From contig WPIO01000211.1 in NCBI GenBank assembly GCA_009760855.2, forward strand, positions 312,001-327,025: a stretch of DNA of 15,025 nucleotides. Reading direction: 5' to 3'. The first letter of the stretch is position 1; each line of letters begins with the position of its first letter. Made by a program: the position numbers and the translations under genes. Source of the stretch: Cristatella mucedo. Taxonomy: Eukaryota; Bryozoa; Phylactolaemata; Cristatellidae. This document shows, in pieces, positions 1 through 9,511 of this stretch. The notes under the pieces are model-generated. The model did not search any database. It was not told the DNA's origin and saw only the letters and a list, made by a program, of their open reading frames with translations.

Positions 1-603
1 ATCGGGTCTGAAAGTTAAATTGATGACATGCCACAGCTGTCTACAGTATGCGGCTATAAATCTGCAGGGTATTTGTGCAAGCCAAGACCATTACCGATGC
101 GGAAAAGAAAGTGCACGGAGAATCTAATTGAGATCAAATGACAGCTTTTGCTCTATTTTATCGTTTCCTCATTTAGGGTCTCTCCTCAATTGAAGTTATA
201 ACCCACACAGCTTGCCCAGTGTCTTCATCCGGGTGCTTATCCAGTCATCAAAGTTTAGCGGATGGAGTTGCTCAAGTTAACAATAGCAACAGTATGAAAT
301 GGTGCAAATTTCCCCAAGTACATAGGATTTTATTACAACTGAATTTGCTAAATTACTTAACTCCTTTGTAAAATTTACTCCTTTACTTCAGTTTGTGGGT
401 TTGTTCGGCTTCGGCCATAGATTTCAGCAAGATTGGTATCTAGCCTTTACTACGAATAGCGAATATCAGTCCTAAACTAAACAGTTAATCCGTTGTGCTT
501 ATTCCGGCTCCTCATAGTCAGATATATCCAGTTTCTTGCACACTCATCATTTTAGCTTGCACGTCCAACTAACGGAATCTATTTTTACTGGCTATCGATA
601 ATT
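1..603. other. Intergenic, no supported feature
   Basis: No reading frame, RNA gene or recognisable repeat can be supported here. The only structure noticed is a pair of short words, ggagttgctcaa at 264-275 and aacaatagcaa at 279-289. They recur in the same order at 1,020-1,031 and 1,056-1,066 with a longer gap. This may be a remnant of a degraded duplication or chance. Confidence 0.5.
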
Positions 604-1101
604 TTGGATGTAGTTTTGGTATCCGGTAATGTGCTACTGCTCCTTCCACTCTGCCAGGTTTCTCGGCCACAGTTGATTGCAAAGGAACGACAATGCTACC
701 ACGTCGCGAGTAAAAGTCAAAGGTCAGCAGTCAGGCAGTTGTTAGCGTTCAACGATCGAAATGGAGAGGACCCGTGCTCTGGCTGCTGTGGCCGACTACT
801 TGCGAACCAACCGAACGCCTTGATACGATCAGCCTAGCCAACCAATCATTCGCCAACATCGTCATCGATACGGCTCATCACGTGGCCAGAATATCTAAAC
901 TGTTTGCTATATCTACTCGTGCTGTGCCCAGTCCACGTAGCATTCTGCAATTTCCTGGTGTATACTGCCACTGTAAGCGAAGTTGTAAATGGCTTATTCG
1001 ATCCCGATAATGTGTCACAGGAGTTGCTCAAACCTATCAGTACTAAGGTTCAACCAACAATAGCAATTAATCTTCACCGTGCAGTTCATGCTACGTCTTA
1101 A
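604..1101 (+). other. Patch of overlapping short ORFs, unidentified
   Basis: This stretch is visibly richer in G and C than its flanks and holds three overlapping plus-strand open frames of 65-78 codons (from 604, 774 and 904), plus a short ATG frame at 762 that stops after about 20 codons. None has a recognisable domain, and no frame stays open across the whole patch. It could be a degraded exon, a fragment of an old mobile element, or chance open frames in less AT-rich DNA. No splice sites or polyadenylation signal can be tied to it with confidence. I do not propose a function. Confidence 0.15.
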
Positions 1102-2589
1102 CACTTTCCTATGAGAGATTGAACTCATGTAGGCATACATCCTTTGGGAAATGTGGTACTGAAAGGGTTTATTCTGTTGTATAACGGTTTAAGTCTAAGC
1201 ATTTGAAGTAATCAATCCAGGGTTTTGTAAGGAATGACTTGCTACGGCCTCCAGCCTAAATTAAGAAATTGACCAATATGGATGGGTGCATCACGTTCAA
1301 GAGAAACGATCCAGCAATTGCTGAATTTGGAAAAAGGCACCAGGCTCATCCAAGTTGACAGCCAACATCACTCAGTCAACATGCCTAACAGTTAAGCACT
1401 ACTGCAGCTTTAAAGAGTTACTATTTAAGAGCATAGATTCTGCAGACTAAGTTGAGTTCTCACCCAGCACTATTAGATTTCGCACAAAAAAAGTTCTTCG
1501 CAGCAAATTTTACTTGTAAGCTAAGAAATGGTTCCTTTTTACGTGTTAAGTAGTACTTACTTTGTTTGCTATTTCTGCAACAGACTTTTTTTAAATTTTG
1601 TTAATCGTAGATCAATGTTCTGATCTTGTTATCATGTTCTTAATACAAATAAAGAGTTTCAAGCATTACTTATGCTCTTCAGCCGCGGACACAACCGGAT
1701 ATTAGATCAATTTTTGTAATCTATTGCACCGTTGGGAGGCTTGATATATACTCGCGATTAAAACCCGTGCAGTTGCTAATTCTGTTGGTTATATTATATT
1801 AGCAGCTCAAGCTCAACTGCAATTCTAATTAATAATACTACGCAAGAGGACTATTGTTCGCTGAAATAATAAAAAAAGGTTGCATTAAGGTTTTTATGAT
1901 CCTGCGAGAAATTATTTTCTTACTTGTTACAATCCATATGCAGGAAGACTACTTGTCACGTGGATATTCTATTATGGCGTAACCATAGTGGACGAAAACT
2001 CAAAACCACATTGACCAAGTGCGTGCCGTGCGGCGCAATTTGGTGTTTGCAGAGTTCTCATGTGCTCTCGGCGAGTCACGAATGAACCCGAATGGTTGTT
2101 GTAGGTGATGCTTTATATGGCGATGCAACTAGTGGTCATTAGTATTCTTAAAGCTTGACCGCTTGTCAAAGAATATGGAATTATCTACGGTAAAAGTAGC
2201 GTAACCGCATCTTGGCTATTCGTCAATCCGTTGCATCATTTATACCCGTCCTAATCGGTCACGTAGCACCATGACTGTCTTCTTGACCAATTGACTTCAC
2301 TACACATTCACTCCTACTACCAGTATACATGCTCGCATTTGTGCACACATTTGAGGAATTGTGTACCATTCATGATACATGGCTTTCGCATTTTTGACAT
2401 TGTTCTTTCGCACTCAGCGAAATAAACCAGGCTTTCAACAACTCAAGGTTTTGAGAAAAATCTCTAATCATTCTCTAATACATGTCATACTGTAGCTTAA
2501 ATAAAGCGTAGATACTGAAGCAATATGCTCGTAAAGATAGCGGGACAGCTACAAATTGGACAGATGGCAGAAATTAAGGTAATCATAGA
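1102..2589. other. Intergenic, no supported feature
   Basis: There is no gene, RNA or repeat family that I can support. AATAAA-type hexamers occur (for example near 1,648 and 2,500), but no coding region upstream gives them meaning. All frames are interrupted at the rate expected for non-coding DNA. Confidence 0.5.
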
Positions 2590-2590
2590 C

Positions 2591-2683
2591 AGTAATAATA
2601 ATAGCAACACTTTTGATAAAGCGCTCTCAGAAAACTCAAATCTCTTTGTAGGCACTTTAAATCTGCTGCAAAGGAAACGCGAC
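2591..2683 (-). mobile_element. L2-type LINE 3'-end fragment (inverted)
   Basis: On the minus strand this reads as the terminal part of the same LINE 3' UTR found at 7,513-7,793 and 8,400-8,497: a tttgcagca motif, then a gtaaagcgcct-like motif (diverged here), a gcgcttta motif, and a trinucleotide tail seen as taataataata on the plus strand at about 2,593. It is the most diverged of the three copies, so probably the oldest. Only the 3' terminus is present, which fits the strong 5' truncation usual for LINEs. It abuts the SINE candidate on its right. Confidence 0.7.
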
Positions 2684-2714
2684 GGATTGCAGTAGGCATT
2701 GAAAACGACTACGA

Positions 2715-2817
2715 GCCGCCCCGGTTTGGTCTAGGGGTAGGAGGTCAACCTTCAACGAGTAAAGTCGAGGGCTGAAGCCCTGAAGCGTCTGTAAAGTGCC
2801 TGAATAAAGACTTTTGT
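2715..2817 (+). mobile_element. Probable tRNA-derived SINE with LINE-like 3' tail
   Basis: A pol III A-box-like word, TGGTCTAGGGG, occurs at 2,727-2,737 and fits the tRNA consensus TRGYNNANNNG. A degenerate B-box-like segment (aagtcgagggc) follows about 35 nt later. Downstream, the sequence gtaaagtgcct (about 2,792-2,802) matches the L2-type 3' end word gtaaagcgcct at 8,413-8,423 with one difference, and an AATAAA occurs just after. SINEs commonly carry a tRNA head and borrow the 3' end of a partner LINE, so this arrangement fits. The B box is weak, so it is not a functional tRNA. Other degraded repeats remain possible. Confidence 0.45.
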
Positions 2818-2867
2818 TTCACCTACGGCGCAATATAAAAGATTGATCTACCCTTGTGTACGTAGGT

Positions 2868-2939
2868 ACACACACACACACACTCACACTCTCTCTCACA
2901 CACACACACACGCACACACACAAACACACACACACACAC
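2868..2939. repeat. (CA)n microsatellite, interrupted
   Basis: This is an imperfect CA dinucleotide tract about 70 bp long with TC-rich interruptions in the middle (ctctctctc) and single-base variants. It starts right after a gtaggta sequence and ends in a tcatata stretch. It is a simple-sequence repeat typical of animal nuclear DNA. Confidence 0.97.
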
Positions 2940-3451
2940 TCATATATTTTATCATGACATTAACATTTATGATTAGGTTATTATGGTTAGGAGTAACCGT
3001 AAGTTGAATCGGTCTTCGTTCGTCCTATAAACAAATAATCAGATAGCTTTACAAGTATAGAATAGCGTAAATATGTCTATTGTCTTTCCGCCCAGGAGGT
3101 GACTGGAGGGCTATTTATAAATGCTACTGCAAGCACATAAGCCCGAGACAATGACTGCATTTGCTGTAGACATTGGGCACACATAATAGCTGCGACTAGT
3201 CGCGCATAAGCCTTGCATGCGGTTTGTGCGTAATATCGGCCTTTGATTAGACGAGCGTAGCACTTGCATAGCAGCCTGGCAGCGTCAAATCACATTAAAA
3301 GCGCCACGGAAAAGAATGCCAACGACTGGCAATCAAGTGCACAATTTCAGCGAACACAGCTAGCAGCTAGAAAAACTGTGATTGATTGCTAGTGTATTAG
3401 TGCACGGCGTTCGTGGCAGCGGATGAACGGGCGATGCAGGTTTATGGGAAA

Positions 3452-3495
3452 ATGGTCTTATAAATGCACGCACCTTATGAATGGTCTTATAAATG
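3452..3495. repeat. Short direct repeat, 29-bp period
   Basis: The 15-mer atggtcttataaatg occurs exactly at 3,452-3,466 and again at 3,481-3,495, separated by 14 bp. Two copies only; possibly a replication-slippage duplication. Confidence 0.8.
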
Positions 3496-3933
3496 TATAG
3501 GCGTACGGGAAACGATTTAACGAGGGTGGCTCATAGCCTGTACTAGAGGGGCGGTGGGAAGGCGTGTGCAGGAAAGCATCGTCGCCAGACGTCTCGATTA
3601 CCTGTGTCGTTAAAAGCAATCTCTCTTACGAATGAATTTTTCACAGAACTAGGACTTAAGATTACAGTATACAAGTGTGTGTGGGTGTTAACTTATCATT
3701 CACTCAAGGACACGAAACGTTGTTTCACACATCGACGGTAAAATAATGTGAATAGAAAATGCTGAAAAAATTGTTGAGAAACGTGGAGATCACTTTATGA
3801 TTACGGAATTGATCGATCGATGCTAAGCCTCAACGAATAAGTATAGAAGAGAAGGAAGAATCAATCAGTCGGGAAATATTGTTGGAGCAAGTGAAAGTTT
3901 AACCTTGCCGAGAAAAAGGTAGAGAAATGACTT

Positions 3934-3957
3934 AAATCAGCGGCTTTTAGCTGATTT
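3934..3957. repeat. Perfect 8-bp hairpin
   Basis: AAATCAGC at 3,934-3,941 and its exact reverse complement GCTGATTT at 3,950-3,957 flank an 8-nt loop. No gene is adjacent, so no role is proposed. Confidence 0.6.
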
Positions 3958-5630
3958 TACTTTAGTGGTTAGGATATTACAGCTTAAACATTCTTATTTT
4001 ATATAAAGAACACTTAAGCAACGCTGCATAAAAATACTGAGGATTCCTCATCAGCGTAGTTTGACGTAAGCGAGAAAGACAGAACTCACTAAAATAGGTC
4101 CAAGTACTGGAACCATAATCAGTCGTGTTGTATAGAAGTGCTAGAGCTGAAAGTATCACCGGTTACATTTGTTATACTATGCGTGCTTACTTTTCATTCG
4201 ATTCTCAATCTTATCACAGATCTCTTGCAGTTTAATTCTTTGTGACTTATCACTGGCCGACGGTGGAAGCTGATAACGTAAATAGCGTTGGGCATGATGG
4301 TTGTTACTAAAACTTTAGGCTCGCAACTGCTTCTCAAAAGTGTATCCGTCGATGTGCTATTAAAAAACTATGTGGTGGGAGAGGCGTTAACCTTACTGCT
4401 AGTAATAACCATTAGGCTAACCTATACTAGACTGTTGATCGAGTAGTAAAGAGGTGGTATAGCTTTCACGGTGCTATAAAAGTGCTGCTGATGTTTAACA
4501 ACAATTCACAACTGAAAAATCCCGAGACAGAATTCTCTAAATTCTTTTTTATAATCTTTTTTCAAACTCCAAGTCATGACCATACTTTTTCAGCCATTGG
4601 AAAAGTTACCTCCTTCGCATAATTACGAAAATTTTCTGGTTGCGATACGTAAAGTTGATACTTTAGCAGCTGTTACAGCTATCTCTATATCCGATATGAA
4701 ATTCGGTACGCATCGGTTACTTTAGTTTTAATTCTTATTGTTAACTTTATATCATGAACGAAAGCTGCTTTATCTCAATCGTTGAAACCTTTATAACCTT
4801 CTTCAACTCTGTTCGTATTTAGTGAAAGGCACCAGGGCCGAATAGGCCGGGATTGCTAAACCTTCCGCCTGGAACGTGTCTGTGAAGTTTTCATTTAAAT
4901 AGTGATAGATGCATTTTGTTATTACAGAGCAGCTGTGTAGCTAAGTTTTACATGAATCCAGAACCGACTCTCAATGAATGTATATGAAATATGATTCCCT
5001 TGAAGCTGCTCTTCTATTAACATTATATTTACTCCTACTTATTTTTCTGCACTCTTTTTTTTACTTTTGGCTTAAGCAGTAGTCTCGAAATGCGAATCTT
5101 CTGCACACGTTATATTTTTGAATGGTATGTTTACGGTCATCGGTGAAGCTATACTAGTGTCAGTAATTCAGGTCTGATGGCCTAAGAGTACCATTTTCTG
5201 TTCTAAGCACATCTATATTATAGGGGTGTCTTAATCTCATATTCCATATTTCTTATTTTGTTCTAGTATCTGTCTCAATCTTGGGCCTACTTTAGTGACA
5301 CAAGATTCAAACGGCTGTTTAGCATCTTTTTTTTAAACCTATAGTTGGATTAACTTGATTCATATTTACTTTTTGATCAAGATTTACACCTCTTTTAAAA
5401 TTAAAACCGTATGTATTTTCTTAAAACTGGTCATCACTCCTGATAGATTTTTATGTGTTTTATTTTGAGAGCAATGAAACGTTCAGCACAATTTCTCTAA
5501 GGTTGTGCTCTTGCTGATTACATCATTTTATCTGTGATCTCCTTTCTTAAAGTAGCTACTGCGACTGCAGCTCCAGTAATCATTCCAGCACTGCAAAGCT
5601 GAGAGGCAGTGGACGCCAAGGTTTCTCGAA

Positions 5631-6410
5631 TTGCGGGTAAGAGAGTTCCACTCCATAACGGCATTACATTCTTCTACCAGCTGCCTCGATTTCAAAAGCT
5701 TCATTCAGAAGACTGCCTCTACAGCTAGCCATCACATCCGATCCCTGTCCAAGATTAGGAGCTGTCTCCCACAGTGGCTTGTAAAAAATATAATTAGCTC
5801 TCTAGTTCTGTCTCGGCTTGATTATTGTAGTTCCCCTTTGGGTGGGCTGCCAAAGAAAGCTATTATGCCGCTACAGCGGATAATGAATATGGCTGCAAGG
5901 CTGGTCTTCAAGTCCCAGCGGTTTGAGCACGTGTCTCCTTTGCTGAAGGAGCTAGGATGGTTGCCGGTTGAGCAAAGGATACAGAGCAAAGTTCTTACGC
6001 TGACCCACATGGCCCGCCACGGCTTGGCTCCTTCACACCTAGCAGAGCTGCTGCATCAGTTTCAGTTTGTTCGAGCCCTCAGGTCCAGTGTGGACAATAA
6101 ATTAGCTGTCCCACTCCTCCGCTTACAGACAGTTGGCGACAGAAGCTTCAGCTCTGCAGGTCCTAGACTGTGGAACTCGCTTCCACAATTCTTACGCAAC
6201 GATAACTACTCTCCTACTGCTGACTATGGCACATCCTTTTCAGCGGTCCTGAGCTGCTATTTCTATGCTACTCACTACCTCAACTGCTCTCCTGACTCAG
6301 CTATGCTTCCCACTTTCTCTTTGTTGCGTGAGACGAAGTCTGTTGGCTACCGAATGCGTACCGAAAGCCGCTTAGGCTGTGAGTTCACCATACAAAACTC
6401 TCCTGCGTAA
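5631..6410 (+). pseudogene. CR1/L2-type LINE reverse transcriptase, C-terminal fragment
   Basis: This open frame of about 259 codons is the C-terminal end of the ORF2 protein of a CR1/L2-type non-LTR retrotransposon, which copies its RNA into genomic DNA by target-primed reverse transcription. The region after the RT catalytic core is visible: LSRLDYCSS (residues 60-68), LQRIMNMAARLV (81-92), LGWLPVEQRI (108-117) and SAGPRLWNSLPQFLR (175-189), all in the family order. The N-terminal endonuclease and the catalytic YADD motif are absent, so the copy is 5'-truncated and inactive. The frame has no genuine start; 5,631 is merely where it opens. After the WNSLP motif the protein continues for about 70 residues with a diverged form of the usual basic tail and no clear homology. 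Confidence 0.88.
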
Positions 6411-6474
6411 CACCCACATGGTCTTTATGACTTTGTGGAGTAACAGACGGAGATACATTACATTACATTACCAA
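6411..6474 (+). mobile_element. 3' UTR and (ACATT)n tail of the CR1/L2-type LINE
   Basis: About 45 nt after the stop codon the sequence ends in three tandem ACATT units (about 6,457-6,472). CR1/L2-group LINEs typically end in a short tandem repeat rather than poly(A), so this marks the 3' end of the insertion. The short UTR distinguishes this family from the other L2-type copies in the window, which have a longer UTR and a TTA-type tail. Confidence 0.7.
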
Positions 6475-7512
6475 GATTTTGAATCGAGATGAGTAGCATC
6501 CCAACTAACCTCTTCACTGAATATTTCTTTAACAAACAGTACCAGTATCCTAATACCAATCCACGTTATCTCTTTTAGCTTCGAGTAATTCGTCGTTGAT
6601 ATGTAAACCTGTTTCTAAACTGGCTATCATTTTGGCTAAAACATTCACCTTTAATTTCTGTGTCTTTCAACCAACCCCCTGAAGCAATAAAAAATTACTT
6701 GCCTATTTAACAGCCTCTTTTGTATAGCTACGGCCAACCTTTGACTGCTATCACCATGGCTTGCATTGGAAATAAAGGAGCAAGCATCCTCAAAGTTCTA
6801 CTTAATTAATAAACCCAGATCAGTTATTCTAGTAATTCATTCGAAAAATCATTCAGCTAGCCAAGTTGGCAGCTTTCCCTATCAAGCTTAGAGCTTTGCT
6901 TTTGGAAATTTAGTAGCTTTTTGCTTGCAGCATTCCGCTAAATTTAACCCCTAGTCTCAGAGCCAGCTTGAGAACACCTTTAGCTGCTGGCCCACTTCCT
7001 TTTGCAACGGCATCCACTGCAGTCTTTTCTTTTTAGTGAGTTCATTTGTTAATGTTTGTAAATCGCCAGCTATCTTTGTATCTTTATCGAGATAAAAAGC
7101 TGCATCCATCTTTGGAGCGCTAGCTTTATTAAGCTTTAATAGTGAACCTCTCTAGCCATATGCTCATATTTCTGTTGAATTGGTTGAACTGATTGCATTT
7201 CTTTTTTCTGAGCATCACTCTGGTCAAGTACACTTTCCATTCAATCACAACGTGATTCTAAATGAGATAAGAGTGTTGGAAAGATGAACAGTAAGCTGAA
7301 TTGCGTAAGTATTGCAGGCAGAGGAGAAATATCCGCAATTTGAACTGGATTCCAAGATAACGGACAGTATGAAATGTCATTATTCCATATCGTTGACGAT
7401 ATCGCTAATGGTAGTTAGGTAGGCGTCTGTTGGAAAATGCATGGAGGAAGGAGGTTTAGAGAAAATAATTGCCAGTTAAGAAATTGGCTTTGCATATGAA
7501 CGACGTATTACT
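6475..7512. other. Intergenic, no supported feature
   Basis: This is AT-rich DNA without a convincing frame on either strand. Words such as gctagcc and agcttt recur, but not as a defined repeat. I see nothing that can be annotated. Confidence 0.5.
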
Positions 7513-7793
7513 TAATAATAATAATACACTTGATAAAGCACCTTCAGAGAACTCAATCTCTATCTAGGCGCTTTACATTTGCTGCAAAGGAAATGCGATC
7601 GAATGATAAAGGGTATCATGCTTGATAAACATCATGAATTACATGGTTAAGGATGACATGCGGAGGGTCAGCAAGCAAGTGAGGTTAGTGACAGCATGAA
7701 CAGTGTCAGCACGCATAAGCACATAAAGGACGAACCACTGGGACCCACTCAATGGTGTATAAATAGGCGCATTTTAAATTTCTTTTTAAATTT
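7513..7793 (-). mobile_element. L2-type LINE 3' UTR, 5'-truncated, minus strand
   Basis: The reverse complement aligns over its length with 8,175-8,497. It shares the end of the coding region (around the LKTHLF codons), the tgcttatgcgtgctgacact segment, the gcaaatgtaaagcgccta motif and a (TAA)n tail. The 3' terminal 90 nt are nearly identical to the plus copy and the rest is roughly 80 percent similar by eye. The copy stops abruptly at about 7,793, so only the 3' UTR and the last few codons were inserted. The gtaaagcgcc and ggcgcttta words can pair to form the terminal stem-loop typical of L2-group 3' ends, probably what the element's RT recognises. Confidence 0.85.
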
Positions 7794-7865
7794 GGTTGAA
7801 GCTAAAAAAATACGTGGATTTGTGTTAAGATACTTGAACTGTTTCTTAAAGAAGCATTCCACAAA

Positions 7866-8249
7866 GAAGTAAGGCTTGTCTGTCGTGAGCGTCGCAGTTG
7901 CCACATTACTCCACTTCTCGCCGACCTGCACTGGCTACCAGTCAAGCAACGGATTGACTTCAAGGTTTGGTCACTCACTTTTAGGTCTCTTCATTCTATG
8001 GCTCCAGCCTATCTTTCAGATATACTACCCCATCAGGCCAAGCATAGTACCACCTGCTATTCGGAATCCAACAGTCTAGAAATACCTCGTACAAACCTCA
8101 AATCCTTTGGAGACCATGCATCTAGTTCGTATGCTCCCAAAGCCTGGAACTCCCTCCCGACCTGCGTCAGAACATCCCCTGACCTGACCACATTTAAAAG
8201 GAGCTTAAAAACACACCTATTTAGGACAGCATTTAGTGGGTCTCTGTGA
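7866..8249 (+). pseudogene. L2-type LINE ORF2, C-terminal fragment
   Basis: This frame encodes the end of an L2-type reverse transcriptase. The diagnostic order is present: RLVCRERR, then HITPLL (from 7,902), LHWLPVKQRI, SMAPAYLSDIL (methionine codon at 7,998), APKAWNSLP, and TFKRSLKTHLFR just before the stop at 8,247-8,249. Homology seems to begin at about 7,869; codons upstream (open back to about 7,806) are unrelated flank. The endonuclease and RT catalytic core are missing, so the element is dead on arrival. It is a different, closer match to canonical L2 than the copy at 5,631. The 97-codon minus-strand frame across 8,057-8,350 is its shadow. Confidence 0.9.
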
Positions 8250-8497
8250 TTCGTCCTTGATGTGCTTATGCGTGCTGACACTGTGCATGCTGCCACTAAC
8301 CACATTTGCATGCTGACCCTGGGCATGTCACCCCTAACCATGTTATTCATTTTGCTTGTTTTTCAAGCATGATTTTACTTACCATTTAATTGCATTTTCC
8401 TTTGCAGCAAATGTAAAGCGCCTAGATCGAGATTAAGTTCTCTGAGGGCGCTTTATCAAGTACATTATTGTTGTTATTATTATTATTATTATTACCA
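8250..8497 (+). mobile_element. L2-type LINE 3' UTR and TTA tail
   Basis: This is the 3' UTR of the copy whose coding end precedes it. It ends with gtaaagcgcct (8,413-8,423), a short spacer, gggcgcttta, and a tail of TTG/TTA trinucleotides up to about 8,497. The complementary gcgcc/ggcgc words predict a terminal stem-loop. It matches the inverted copy at 7,513-7,793. Confidence 0.88.
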
Positions 8498-8640
8498 AGC
8501 CAGTAGGAGTTTAGAATAACGAATCCGGATGAGCCTAATAACTCAGATTTAATTTATCAACAGGAAAGGAGTCACAGACAGACCAAGAACAAGATAGAAA
8601 TAGAGAAACTATTGATGGTACACTAAAAGGAGCGATTAAA
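8498..8640. other. Short unannotated spacer
   Basis: The sequence between the LINE tail and the GC-rich block holds no frame or repeat that I can support. Confidence 0.5.
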
Positions 8641-8964
8641 GGGTTGGAATCGATATTGCCAGCCTCGTCCTCCTGTCAGACTTCTTGGCGAGCCCTCCAT
8701 GCACACCCTAAGTAGCAGGCCGGCTGCTGCTCTCGGTCTCGTTCTCGTCACTAGATTCTCTGCTGAGCTGAGCCTGGGATACTTATTGGCACGCCCCTCC
8801 CGGACCTGGATGTGGTATGGAGGCTAGCAGGTTCTTGAATGCCATTGCCAAGAGAGATGGTAAGGCAGAGTTTGAGACAGGCAGCCTAGCGCCGATCCTG
8901 TTGTGCAGTCGCTTCATTATAACAGCCAATTAGTGATGGCTTATTGTACTGTTATTAAGCTGCA

Positions 8965-9006
8965 GTGCCCCTGTGGGCGTGGCATGATGCAGCGCCCACA
9001 TGGCAC
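8965..9006. repeat. Two-tier hairpin
   Basis: GTGCC (8,965-8,969) pairs with GGCAC (9,002-9,006). TGTGGGCG (8,972-8,979) pairs perfectly with CGCCCACA (8,993-9,000). A 13-nt apical segment contains the further self-complementary words gcat/atgc. A two-base bulge on the left and one base on the right separate the two stems. Confidence 0.75.
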
Positions 9007-9019
9007 GTAAGCCTGGTCG

Positions 9020-9069
9020 CTGGAGGATGGCTTGTTAGCCAACAGGCTGCTGGCTAACGAGCCCTCCAG
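9020..9069. repeat. 50-nt imperfect palindrome
   Basis: CTGGAGG (9,020-9,026) pairs with CCTCCAG (9,063-9,069). After a small bulge, the arm gcttgttagccaacag pairs with ctgctggctaacgagc, with 14 of 16 positions complementary. The apical loop is very short. The stem is long enough to be a real structural element or a cruciform-forming site. Confidence 0.75.
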
Positions 9070-9189
9070 CATGTCACCACTTGGCTAAGACCGAGGCTAC
9101 GGCTCGCTCGTGCGCCTTCTTCTCTGTCTCAGGATGATGCAGGAATGACGTCAGTTAAGCAGAGGCAGTGACAAACGCTGACTCGGCTG

Positions 9190-9253
9190 CTGACCTCTAG
9201 CTCAGGCTCTCTGGGCTGGAGGCATGCCTTTACCCGGTGGTAAAGCCGGTCAG
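9190..9253. repeat. Multi-stem structure followed by A9
   Basis: A closing helix CTGACC (9,190-9,195)/GGTCAG (9,248-9,253) encloses two hairpins: AGCTCAG/CTGGGCT (9,199-9,217, with one G-T pair) and CTTTACC/GGTAAAG (9,228-9,245, perfect, 4-nt loop). Nine adenines follow directly. A closed multibranch fold next to an A-run resembles the 3' end of a retroposed small RNA. This is visual pairing only and no energy was calculated. Confidence 0.5.
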
Positions 9254-9300
9254 AAAAAAAAACTGATGGGCCGAGTATTTATGTTTTGAACGTTATAGAG

Positions 9301-9511
9301 CCTAGGGCTCAGCCTCGACCCTCAATCTCGCACAGCTCGATCGAGTGTCTTCGTCTGAGACCCAAGTCTCCATAACTTTCAAAACCCAACTACTCACTCA
9401 ACACTAGACTCGCTATCGCTCGGCATAGTGTTTTCGCCTACTTCGTTGTTTATCCTATCACACTCTAACATAATAAAATTTGATTTAAAGAAACAATTTA
9501 TTAAATATACT
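9301..9511. other. Transition from GC-rich to AT-rich DNA
   Basis: Composition falls from the GC-rich block to the AT-rich coding-like block at about 9,470. A perfect 10-bp palindrome, CTCGATCGAG, sits at 9,336-9,345. I could not recognise a terminal inverted repeat or target-site duplication that would mark an insertion edge. Confidence 0.45.

Larger units (their letters stand above)
2940..5560. other. Intergenic, no gene seen
   Basis: No reading frame of convincing coding character was found. A 60-codon minus-strand frame near 4,000-4,160 is AT-rich chance sequence. Two small structures are listed separately (the repeat at 3,452 and the hairpin at 3,934). A GC-richer interval at about 3,170-3,600 has several short inverted words but no element boundary that I can define. 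Confidence 0.5.
7513..8497. repeat. Imperfect inverted repeat made by two LINE copies
   Basis: Arms are about 7,513-7,793 and 8,175-8,497, in opposite orientation with their 3' tails pointing outwards. The spacer of about 380 bp holds 75 bp of unique DNA and the coding end of the plus copy. A transcript across it could fold back into a long imperfect duplex. Confidence 0.85.
8641..9300. other. GC-rich, hairpin-dense block, unidentified
   Basis: Base composition rises sharply against both flanks. No frame stays open for long, so it is probably not protein-coding as it stands. Within it lie three strong inverted repeats (8,965-9,006; 9,020-9,069; 9,190-9,253), the last followed at once by nine adenines (9,254-9,262). 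The word cgagccctcca occurs at about 8,689 and again at about 9,058. Candidate explanations are a structured non-coding RNA or its retrocopy, a foldback element, or a fragment of a GC-rich repeat family. I cannot choose between them. Confidence 0.4.

Noticed and set aside
846-1031. Minus-strand 61-codon frame
   Set aside because: It overlaps several plus-strand frames in the same GC-richer patch and has no protein-like pattern or known motif.
2715-2800. Functional tRNA gene
   Set aside because: The A box is acceptable, but the B box is degenerate and no full cloverleaf with an acceptor stem could be drawn.
3977-4159. Minus-strand 60-codon frame
   Set aside because: It is isolated in AT-rich DNA with no recognisable motif, at a length expected by chance.
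5822-6010. Minus-strand 62-codon frame
   Set aside because: It is antisense to the conserved LINE RT segment and is a shadow.
7749-7931. Minus-strand 60-codon frame
   Set aside because: It spans the junction between two LINE copies and unique DNA; the real coding phase of the plus copy starts within it on the other strand.
7876-8079. Plus-strand 67-codon frame
   Set aside because: It is an alternative phase; the conserved LHWLPV and SMAPAYLSDIL motifs lie in the phase of 7,866-8,249.
8057-8350. Minus-strand 97-codon frame
   Set aside because: It is antisense to the LINE coding end and 3' UTR, with no independent support.
9225-9265. Histone-like N-terminus (PGGKAG followed by a lysine run)
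   Set aside because: The similarity is a few residues only, the frame ends shortly after, and the bases form a hairpin and an A-run that explain the pattern.
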